A stretch of 26,132 nucleotides of DNA from CAG-791 sp964386925 (GTDB lineage: Bacteria; Bacillota; Clostridia; Lachnospirales; Lachnospiraceae): positions 1 through 26,132 of the forward strand of contig CAYLUU010000027.1 in assembly GCA_964386925.1 (NCBI GenBank), read 5' to 3'. The notes beneath the pieces were generated by a model. That model was given only the letters and a program-made list of their open reading frames with translations, did no database searches and was not told the DNA's origin. Shown here piece by piece: positions 7,788 through 14,098 of the stretch. Position numbers and translations under genes: made by a program. Within the stretch, counting starts at the first letter, position 1, and every line of letters starts with the position of its first letter.

Positions 7788-8420
7788 ATGGAAGAATTGA
7801 CGATTGCCCTGACCAAGGGCAGACTTGCGGATAAGACCATGGAGCTGTTCACCAGGGCCGGCTTCTCCTGTGAGGAAATGAAGGAGGATACGAGAAAGCT
7901 GATCTTCCGCAACAAGGAGCAGTGCCTGAATTTCTTTTTGTCCAAGGGACCGGATGTTCCGACGTATGTGGAACGCGGGGCGGCTGACATCGGCGTTGTT
8001 GGATCGGACATCATTCTGGAGGAGCAGAGAAGAGCCTATGAGGTGCTGGACCTTGGGTTTGGCAAATGCCGCATGTGTGTGGCGGGGCCGGAGTCTGCAA
8101 AGGAGAAGCTTCAGCACCACGAGATGATCCGCGTGGCGTCCAAATATCCCAACATCGCCCGGGATTATTTCTACCATGAGAAGCATCAGACCGTAGACAT
8201 CATCAAACTGAACGGCTCTGTCGAGCTGGGACCGGTGGTCGGCCTCTCTGATGTGATTGTGGATATCGTAGAGACAGGATCTACACTGCGGGCCAATGGT
8301 CTGGATGTACTGGAAACGGTCTGCGATATCTCGGCGCGGATGATTGTGAACCAGGTGAGCATGCAGATGAAGCAGGAGCGGATCCGCGGACTCATCGAGG
8401 CCGTGCGGAAGGCACTGTAA
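7788..8420 (+). CDS. hisG: ATP phosphoribosyltransferase, short-form catalytic subunit
   Basis: Catalyses the committed step of histidine synthesis: ATP plus PRPP gives N1-(5-phosphoribosyl)-ATP. The protein has 210 residues, the length of the short HisG that lacks the C-terminal regulatory domain and needs HisZ. Visible motifs are LTIALTKGRLADKTMELF at the N-terminus, GAADIGVVGSDIILE, and the PRPP-binding loop DVIVDIVETGSTLRANGL. The protein ends soon after LIEAVRKAL, confirming the absence of the ACT-like extension. AAAGGG lies immediately before the ATG, with GGAG further upstream. A 143-base spacer with an inverted repeat separates it from hisZ, and a 140-base spacer separates it from hisD. 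Confidence 0.96.
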   Translation: MEELTIALTKGRLADKTMELFTRAGFSCEEMKEDTRKLIFRNKEQCLNFFLSKGPDVPTYVERGAADIGVVGSDIILEEQRRAYEVLDLGFGKCRMCVAGPESAKEKLQHHEMIRVASKYPNIARDYFYHEKHQTVDIIKLNGSVELGPVVGLSDVIVDIVETGSTLRANGLDVLETVCDISARMIVNQVSMQMKQERIRGLIEAVRKAL

Positions 8421-8425
8421 CCTTT

Positions 8426-8517
8426 TATCTGTTACTGTAAAAATCCCGGACAGCGGCTGCGTGAATATGTCCGCAAGCGGCCAATTTATGCTGAAATTGC
8501 CGGGGGCTAAACAGATA
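8426..8517 (+). other. Nested inverted repeats in the hisG-hisD spacer
   Basis: TATCTGTT (8426-8433) is complementary to AACAGATA (8510-8517). Inside, CCCGG (8445-8449) pairs with CCGGG (8500-8504) and CAATTT (8482-8487) with AAATTG (8494-8499), giving a branched fold that closes about 43 bases before hisD. No T tract follows. The TATCT/AGATA closing arms recur in the spacer after hisIE. Confidence 0.5.
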
Positions 8518-8560
8518 CGAAAATTGTAAGTATTCAGAGCAAAGCAGTGAGGTTAATATC

Positions 8561-9856
8561 ATGAGAATCGTATCTCTTACCAGAGAATCGCAGACAGAAT
8601 TGCTGGATTTGTTAAAGGGCCGCAACCCTGCTAGCTATACCGGCCAGCAGGAGGCAGTCGATGCCATCATTGAGAAGGTAAAAAATGAGGGCGACGCAGC
8701 CATTATCGGCTACGAACAGCAATTTGATCACTGCACACTGACCCCCGGAACCCTGAAGGTGACGAGAGAAGAAATTGACGCAGCCTATGCAGAACTGGAT
8801 CCGGAGCTCGTGGAGGTTATGAAACGGGCAGCTGCCAATATCCGTGACTATCATGAGAAACAGAAGGTGAACAGCTGGATCACAACGAAGGAGGATGGCA
8901 GTATTCTCGGACAGAAGGTAACACCGATTGAGGTGTCCGGCTGCTACGTGCCCGGCGGACGTGCCGTGTATCCTTCGAGTGTCTTGATGAATATCATTCC
9001 CGCCAAGGTAGCCGGCGTTCCGCACATCATCATGTGCACGCCGCCGAATGCGGAGGGAAAGGCTCCGGCAGGGTCTTTAGTGGCGGCAGACATTGCAGGA
9101 GCAGATGAAATCTACAAGGTGGGCGGTGCACAGGCGATCGCAGCCATGGCCTACGGAACAGAGACCATCCCGAAGGTGGATAAGATCACTGGCCCCGGCA
9201 ACATCTATGTCGCACTGGCCAAAAAGGCCTGCTTTGGTATCACCGGAATTGATTCCGTTGCCGGCCCGTCTGAAATTCTGGTCATCGCAGATGAGACGGC
9301 GAATCCCAGATACATTGCAGCAGACCTTCTGTCGCAGGCGGAGCATGACCCGTTAGCTTCTGCAATTCTCCTGACAACCTCCCGCACCTTTGCCGAGCAG
9401 GTGTCAGCCGAGATTGACAAATTCCTGGAGACGCTGGAACGTGCAGAGATCATGCAGCAGTCCCTTGATAATTACGGATATGCCTTTGTCGGAGAGACGA
9501 TGGATGATATCATAGAGGCAGCAAACGCCATTGCCTCCGAGCATATGGAAATTGTGACGAAGGATGCCTTTGAAGTCATGACACGGATTAAAAACGCCGG
9601 CGCCATTTTCCTTGGCAGTTATTCCTCAGAGCCGCTCGGCGATTACTATGCAGGACCGAACCACATTCTGCCGACCAACGGAACGGCAAGATTTTTCTCA
9701 CCTCTTGGCGTGGATCAGTTCGTAAAGAAGACGAGCATTATTTCTTACTCAAGAGAAGCTCTGGAGAAGGTACACACCGACATCGAGATGTTCGCAAAGA
9801 GTGAGGGATTGACGGCACATGCCAATTCCATTGCAGTGCGATTCGATGGCAAGTAA
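8561..9856 (+). CDS. hisD: Histidinol dehydrogenase
   Basis: Zinc- and NAD-dependent enzyme catalysing the last two steps, L-histidinol to L-histidinal to L-histidine. The 431 residues match the family. Motifs in order: GCYVPGGRAVYPSSVLMNII, then KVGGAQAIAAMAYGTETIPKVDKITGPGN, VALAKK, VAGPSEILVIADE, LLSQAEHDPLASAILLT, and near the end EHMEIVTKDAF, GPNHILPTNGTARFFSPLGVDQFVKK. The Gln and His of the SQAEHD segment and the histidine of GPNHILP are zinc or catalytic residues in characterised HisD. The ATG at 8561 is preceded by GTGAGG. It lies in order hisG-hisD-hisB, the common his arrangement. Confidence 0.97.
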   Translation: MRIVSLTRESQTELLDLLKGRNPASYTGQQEAVDAIIEKVKNEGDAAIIGYEQQFDHCTLTPGTLKVTREEIDAAYAELDPELVEVMKRAAANIRDYHEKQKVNSWITTKEDGSILGQKVTPIEVSGCYVPGGRAVYPSSVLMNIIPAKVAGVPHIIMCTPPNAEGKAPAGSLVAADIAGADEIYKVGGAQAIAAMAYGTETIPKVDKITGPGNIYVALAKKACFGITGIDSVAGPSEILVIADETANPRYIAADLLSQAEHDPLASAILLTTSRTFAEQVSAEIDKFLETLERAEIMQQSLDNYGYAFVGETMDDIIEAANAIASEHMEIVTKDAFEVMTRIKNAGAIFLGSYSSEPLGDYYAGPNHILPTNGTARFFSPLGVDQFVKKTSIISYSREALEKVHTDIEMFAKSEGLTAHANSIAVRFDGK

Positions 9857-9869
9857 GATGTAGGTGTCT

Positions 9870-9909
9870 ATTCAGAGCCGGACAAATTTGCGCAAAATGT
9901 GCTCTGAAT
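9870..9909 (+). other. Strong hairpin in the hisD-hisB spacer
   Basis: ATTCAGAGC (9870-9878) and GCTCTGAAT (9901-9909) are exact reverse complements. The loop holds ACA/TGT pairs and the ten-base palindrome TTTGCGCAAA (9887-9896). It starts 14 bases after the hisD stop, has no T tract, and lies 54 bases before hisB. Probable RNA processing or stability element; function inferred. Confidence 0.6.
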
Positions 9910-9963
9910 CGTTGCAGATGCAGTGATCCGGTATCGGACGAAAGAGTATGGAGAAGATAAGCA

Positions 9964-10560
9964 ATGAGCCGAGAAGCAAAGATTACCCGCACGACCGGGG
10001 AGACAGATATTACGCTGCAGCTGGAACTGGATGGCAGCGGGAAGGCAGAGCTGGAGACAGGGATTGGTTTTTTTGACCACATGCTGGACGCCTTCACGAG
10101 GCACGGACTGTTCGATCTGAAGGTATCGCTTAAGGGAGATCTGAACGTAGACGGTCACCACAGCGTAGAGGATTGCGGGATCGTTCTGGGACAGGCAATC
10201 CGAGAGGCGATAGGAGACAAAAAAGGCATTCGCCGCTATGGATATTTTGTCCTGCCGATGGACGAGGCACTTGTTCTGTGCGCCGTGGATCTGTGCGACC
10301 GGCCGTATTTTGCCCTGTCCGGCGCAGAGCGCTTCGAGAGTATCCCGATGGTGGGAGATTTTGACACACAGCTGGTGCGGGAATTCTTCTATTCCGTCAG
10401 CTATGCGGCAGGCATGAATCTGCATTTCCGGATTCTGGACGGCAGCAATGCGCATCACATCATCGAGGCAATGTTCAAGGCCTTCTCGAAGGCACTGGAT
10501 ATGGCAACGCAGAAGGATTCGCGCATCGAAGATGTGCTGAGCACCAAGGGAACACTATAG
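9964..10560 (+). CDS. hisB: Imidazoleglycerol-phosphate dehydratase
   Basis: Manganese-dependent enzyme converting imidazole glycerol phosphate to imidazole acetol phosphate. The 198 residues fit the monofunctional bacterial form, with no fused phosphatase. The metal-binding motifs are present: GFFDHMLDAFTRHG, DGHHSVEDCGIVLGQA, and toward the end NLHFRILDGSNAHHIIEAMFKAF, each with paired histidines or acidic ligands. It starts after GGAGAA at 9950-9955. Histidinol-phosphate phosphatase must be encoded elsewhere. The next his gene starts 191 bases downstream, and that spacer is largely occupied by copy 1 of a structured repeat. Confidence 0.97.
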   Translation: MSREAKITRTTGETDITLQLELDGSGKAELETGIGFFDHMLDAFTRHGLFDLKVSLKGDLNVDGHHSVEDCGIVLGQAIREAIGDKKGIRRYGYFVLPMDEALVLCAVDLCDRPYFALSGAERFESIPMVGDFDTQLVREFFYSVSYAAGMNLHFRILDGSNAHHIIEAMFKAFSKALDMATQKDSRIEDVLSTKGTL

Positions 10561-10575
10561 TCAGCAGCAGGGAGG

Positions 10576-10695
10576 CGGAGAATGTCCAGGGTCGGGGCCT
10601 TGCGAGGCCTCGGTGCTTGCGAGCGTTCTATGCGAGCTTAGCACCGCTAGGTCCGAGGATGGAGTCGCGAGACGTCCCCGAACCGGACATCTCCG
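10576..10695 (+). repeat. Structured dispersed repeat, copy 1 (hisB-hisIE spacer)
   Basis: The core 10583-10689 matches 18310-18416 at 94 of 107 positions by hand count, without indels and in the same orientation. Predicted fold: CGGAGA-A-TGTCC (10576-10587) with GGACA-TCTCCG (10685-10695), continuing inward with GG, T, C and GGGG opposite CCCC, G, A and CC around a bulged A. Inside are a GGCC-ttgcga-GGCC hairpin (10596-10609), CGGTGCT (10611-10617) with AGCACCG (10640-10646), an apical GCG/TGC hairpin (10623-10633), and GTC-GCGA-GAC (10664-10673) closed by a GNRA tetraloop. CCTCGG/CCGAGG (10608-10613, 10653-10658) is an alternative pairing. GNRA in this orientation supports a + strand RNA. 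I cannot assign it to a known family. Confidence 0.85.
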
Positions 10696-10751
10696 TCAGA
10701 ACCTGCGGCGAGCGGAAGAAGCGGTAATACCGATGAGGGGAGTAAAGTCCA

Positions 10752-12056
10752 ATGGAGCAGGGACTGAAGAAGTTTGTAGCATGTATTTATCTGAAGAATG
10801 GAAAGGCAACCCGCAATCTGAATGATTCTAAGGTTGTCAGTGAGAATCCGGCGGAGCTGGCTGTGACCTACGCGGAGGGCGGCGTCGATGCCATTCTTAT
10901 TTTCGATCAGTCGCAGGACGATGCGGAACACGAGGAGTCCATCGGCTGGATCCGTCAGATCTGCGAGAAGGTGCGGATTCCGATCTACGGGGCGGGGCAC
11001 GTGAACCGCCTTGAGGATGTTAAAAAGCTCATTTATGCCGGCTGTGCGAAGGCGGCGCTGAACTTCTCCAAGGAGAGCAACGTCGAGATGCTCAAAGAGG
11101 CAGCAGAGCGCTTTGGCAAGGATAAGATTGCGGCCTGCTACCGGGCAGCCGATGACATCAATCGTCACAAGGATATGATCGTCAGCTACGTGGATGAGCT
11201 GATCCTGATTGATGAGACGGATGTCCGCGGTGCATTGAAAATCGATGAGGTGCCGTCCATTCTGACTCTCCCGGAGATCTCTCTGGACAAGATTCTGCAA
11301 TTCGGTATGCTCGAGAGCGTGAGCGGAATTTCCGGCAATGCCATCAACGACAACATTGATCAGATTCAGGATCTGAAAAAGCTCTGCCGCGAGAACGGCA
11401 TGTATGTTTCCATGCACCAGGCGAAGTTCGCCTGGGAGGACTTCAAGAAGGATCCGCAGGGGCTTTTGCCGGTTGTCGTGCAGGAGGCAGCGACCGGTGA
11501 GGTTCTGATGGTCGCCTACATGAACGAAGAGGCTTATAACGAGACTGTTGCCACCGGCCGGATGACCTATTGGTCCCGGAGCCGCAAGGAGCTGTGGCTT
11601 AAGGGAGAGACCAGCGGACATTTCCAGTACGTGCGGTCACTTACGGCAGACTGCGATCTGGACACACTGCTCGCCAAGGTGGATCAGGTGGGAGCCGCCT
11701 GCCATACGGGAAATCATTCCTGCTTCTTCCAGTCGGATCTGGTGCTGAAGGAAGAGAATGAAATCGATCCTATGAAGGTGCTGGAGCGTGATTATCAGAC
11801 GATCATCGACCGCCGCGATAACCCGAAGGAAGGTTCTTACACGAATTACCTCTTCGACAAGGGCATCGATAAAATGCTCAAAAAGCTCGGTGAGGAATGC
11901 ACGGAAATCGTCATTGCAGCGAAGAATACCGATCCCACAGAGACGGTATATGAGATCTCGGATCTCATGTATCACTTGATGGTGGTCATGGCTGAAAAGA
12001 ACATCACCTGGAAGGATATTACGGACGAGCTGGTAAGACGGGCGAAGAAGGATTAA
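10752..12056 (+). CDS. hisIE: HisA/HisF-like barrel fused to HisI-HisE (phosphoribosyl-AMP cyclohydrolase / phosphoribosyl-ATP pyrophosphatase)
   Basis: A 434-residue three-domain protein. Residues 1-220 align with the HisF/HisA barrel (KKFVACIYLKNGKATRNLND, AELAVTYAEGGVDAILIFD, IPIYGAGHVNRLEDVKKLIYAGCAK), but Tyr13 stands where HisF has Asp11 and Tyr130 where HisF has Asp130, and GGGIRT has become GAGHVNR, so the barrel is probably inactive. Residues about 225-335 are HisI, which opens the adenine ring of PR-AMP: VAYMNEEAYNETVATGRMTYWSRSR, GHFQYVRSLTADCDLDTLL and GAACHTGNHSCFF carry the zinc cysteines. Residues about 345-434 are HisE, which removes pyrophosphate from PR-ATP, with the MazG-like KLGEECTEIVIAAKN. 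GAGGGGAG upstream supports the start. Catalytic HisI and HisE motifs look intact. No separate hisA is visible in the window. Confidence 0.9.
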   Translation: MEQGLKKFVACIYLKNGKATRNLNDSKVVSENPAELAVTYAEGGVDAILIFDQSQDDAEHEESIGWIRQICEKVRIPIYGAGHVNRLEDVKKLIYAGCAKAALNFSKESNVEMLKEAAERFGKDKIAACYRAADDINRHKDMIVSYVDELILIDETDVRGALKIDEVPSILTLPEISLDKILQFGMLESVSGISGNAINDNIDQIQDLKKLCRENGMYVSMHQAKFAWEDFKKDPQGLLPVVVQEAATGEVLMVAYMNEEAYNETVATGRMTYWSRSRKELWLKGETSGHFQYVRSLTADCDLDTLLAKVDQVGAACHTGNHSCFFQSDLVLKEENEIDPMKVLERDYQTIIDRRDNPKEGSYTNYLFDKGIDKMLKKLGEECTEIVIAAKNTDPTETVYEISDLMYHLMVVMAEKNITWKDITDELVRRAKKD

Positions 12057-12103
12057 TTAAAAGGCAGGCTTCGCAAGCAGAATTGGAATGGCGGAAAAGA
12101 CGG

Positions 12104-12168
12104 TATCTATTCAGTGTCAGCATCTTGAGACGTGATTCACGTTGAAATCGTCAGGTGCTGAACAGATA
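12104..12168 (+). other. Nested inverted repeats in the hisIE-epimerase spacer
   Basis: TATCT (12104-12108) pairs with AGATA (12164-12168), TCAGCA (12117-12122) with TGCTGA (12156-12161), and ACGTG (12130-12134) with CACGT (12138-12142) around a three-base loop. It ends just before the ribosome binding site at 12173-12180. The outer arms resemble those at 8426/8510. No T tract, so not a standard terminator. Confidence 0.5.
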
Positions 12169-12188
12169 TAGAGGAAGGAGCTAAGAAC

Positions 12189-13061
12189 ATGGCAACGATT
12201 ACAACAGGAGTTTATGAGAAAAACGGCGCAGCCTACCAGACACTGACCTTGACGGACGGCGCCTATGCCCTGACGGTTACCCCGGAGAAGGGCGGCATGG
12301 CAACCTCCTTTACAAAAGACGGAGAGGAATATCTGTGGCTTCGGGACGGCAACTACGAATCGACGGATCGCCCGCGCTGCGGCATCCCGATCCTGTTCCC
12401 GAGCTGCAGCAAGCCGGACGGCGGCGTGCATTATTTTAACGGGACGGCGTATCCCATGGAGATTCACGGCTTTGCCGATCTGTTGCCCTGGAAGGTGGCA
12501 AAGGCAGAGGATTCTGTCATCGAGCTGACGCTGGCGCCGAACGGACTTACCAAGTTTGTCTATCCCTTTGAGTTCCTGCTGACCATGCGCTATGAACTGC
12601 AGGGGAACCAGGCGTCCCTCACGCTGAACGTTGCGAACAAGGGCGATAAGCCGATGCCCTTTAGCATAGGCTTCCATCCGTACTTTGCAGCGAGCAGCCT
12701 GGACAACGTTTCCTTTGACATTACGGCTGCTACCTGCAGTGAGGATGCCAAGGGCGAGCAGCCGGCAGCACCGGAGACCATCACGTTGACCCGCAAGGAA
12801 GGCAGTGCGGACTCGATCCGACTCCTGACCGGCGTGAAGAATCCGATGAAGCTGACAGATGCCGGAAATGGTCACGAGGTTACGGTTTCCTTTGACGAGA
12901 CGTGCTTTTCCAACGGCGTTCTGTGGCAGCAGGATGCGGAACACTTCGTCTGCATGGAGCCTTGGAATGGTTGGGCGAACTCCGTGAACGAAGAGGGCCG
13001 TCATGAGGAGCTGCAGCCCGGCGAGAGCAAGGACTTCGCCTGGAGCATTACGATCCGATGA
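12189..13061 (+). CDS. Aldose 1-epimerase (galactose mutarotase) family protein
   Basis: Predicted to interconvert alpha and beta anomers of an aldose or hexose 6-phosphate; the exact sugar cannot be read from sequence. The 290-residue protein has the family features: CGIPILFPSC with the substrate Arg just before, EIHGFADLLPW carrying the first conserved His, PFSIGFHPYF carrying the general-acid His, and near the end VCMEPWNGWANS with the catalytic Glu. This pattern is closer to the YeaD/YihR-like and lacX-type branch than to classical GalM. GGAAGGAG (12173-12180) precedes the ATG. Its stop overlaps the next gene's start (ATGA), so it is translationally coupled to the methyltransferase. No promoter is evident, so it may be read from the his operon. 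Confidence 0.9.
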   Translation: MATITTGVYEKNGAAYQTLTLTDGAYALTVTPEKGGMATSFTKDGEEYLWLRDGNYESTDRPRCGIPILFPSCSKPDGGVHYFNGTAYPMEIHGFADLLPWKVAKAEDSVIELTLAPNGLTKFVYPFEFLLTMRYELQGNQASLTLNVANKGDKPMPFSIGFHPYFAASSLDNVSFDITAATCSEDAKGEQPAAPETITLTRKEGSADSIRLLTGVKNPMKLTDAGNGHEVTVSFDETCFSNGVLWQQDAEHFVCMEPWNGWANSVNEEGRHEELQPGESKDFAWSITIR

Positions 13062-13975
13062 TTCGCCTGATTACAATTGACAATCTGGAGACGGAAGCAC
13101 TCCGGATCTATAGTGATTTGAATGAGAACCAGCTGCGGCATTACTATGAGCCCCAGCTGGGACTTTTCGTTGGGGAAAGCCGTACCGTGGTGGAGCGCGC
13201 ATTGAATGCGGGATATGAGCCGGTTTCCATGCTGATGGAGAAACGCTACGTGGAAACGGAGGGAAAGGAGCTGCTGAAGCGGCTTCGCCTTCTGCCGCAG
13301 GAGATACCGGTGTATGTATCTGACATTGACGTTCTGTCGCAGATCACGGGATATCATCTGACACGCGGAATCCTGTGCGCTTTCCGCAGAAGAGCCTTAC
13401 CTTCCGTAGAAGAAATCTGCCGGAATGCAAGGCGCATTGCTGTCCTGGAAAATATCGAGAACCCCACCAATATCGGCGCGATGATCCGCTCGGCGGCGGC
13501 CCTTAATATGGATGCACTGCTCCTGACACCGGCGTGCGCAGATCCCTTGTATCGCCGGGCCATTCGGGTCAGTGTAGGAACGGTGTTCCAGATCCCGTGG
13601 ACATATATCGGATTGCCGGAGAAGTCGGCCACGAAGAGTGAAGGAATGGAGACGCTGGTGCACCGGGAGGCAGGCCAATCTATGCAATGTATGCATACAG
13701 GCGGCTGGCCGGAGGGTGGCATGCAGCAGCTGCATCGCCTTGGCTTTCGAACGGCGGCCATGGCACTTCAGCACGACACCGTGGAAATCGATGATCCCAA
13801 GCTCCTTGCGGAAGAAAAGCTGGCCATTGTCCTTGGAAACGAAGGAGACGGGCTGGCACGGCAGACCATTGCATCGTGTGATTACACGGTGAAGATTCCG
13901 ATGTCCCATGGCGTAGATTCTCTAAACGTTGCGGCAGCCAGCGCGGTGGCCTTCTGGCAGCTGGGGAGACATTGA
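13058..13975 (+). CDS. SpoU/TrmH-family RNA 2'-O-methyltransferase
   Basis: SAM-dependent methyltransferase of the SPOUT fold that adds a 2'-O-methyl group to rRNA or tRNA. The 305-residue protein has an N-terminal substrate-binding part (about 1-115) and a knotted C-terminal domain with the three SpoU motifs: ENIENPTNIGAMIRSAAAL, IVLGNEGDGL, and MSHGVDSLNVAAASAVAFWQL. Between motifs 1 and 2 is a longer than usual loop (about residues 190-230, rich in Met, Gly, His). The target base cannot be assigned. The start overlaps the preceding stop by four bases. About 120 bases without a terminator of note separate it from the exporter operon. Confidence 0.9.
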   Translation: MIRLITIDNLETEALRIYSDLNENQLRHYYEPQLGLFVGESRTVVERALNAGYEPVSMLMEKRYVETEGKELLKRLRLLPQEIPVYVSDIDVLSQITGYHLTRGILCAFRRRALPSVEEICRNARRIAVLENIENPTNIGAMIRSAAALNMDALLLTPACADPLYRRAIRVSVGTVFQIPWTYIGLPEKSATKSEGMETLVHREAGQSMQCMHTGGWPEGGMQQLHRLGFRTAAMALQHDTVEIDDPKLLAEEKLAIVLGNEGDGLARQTIASCDYTVKIPMSHGVDSLNVAAASAVAFWQLGRH

Positions 13976-14010
13976 GATGTGTGAAGCACATATATACACT
14001 TTACTTAGGA

Positions 14011-14039
14011 TTGTTCATGTGCTAATCTAACTGTATTAA
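14011..14039 (+). promoter_or_regulatory. Probable promoter of the exporter operon
   Basis: TTGTTC (14011-14016), 17-base spacer, TATTAA (14034-14039). An overlapping alternative is TTTACT (14000-14005), 17 bases, TAATCT (14023-14028). Both lie in the only AT-rich part of the spacer and fit a start 45-60 bases before the lipoprotein gene. Two weak candidates, so which is used is uncertain. Confidence 0.5.
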
Positions 14040-14098
14040 CGCACATAATACAGATGCAATTTCGGCTGCCGCAGCGGCCGGATGGGAGTGACGAAGAG

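Noticed and set aside
10613..10825. Open frames across both repeat copies giving similar peptides (also 18277-18567)
   Set aside because: The similarity follows from the DNA identity without indels. Several differences are third-position changes, but compensatory pairing explains the substitutions better, and neither frame has a ribosome binding site. A short conserved peptide is not fully excluded.
10752..11410. A functional HisA in the N-terminal part of HisIE
   Set aside because: Both catalytic aspartates appear to be tyrosine and the GGG phosphate loop is altered.
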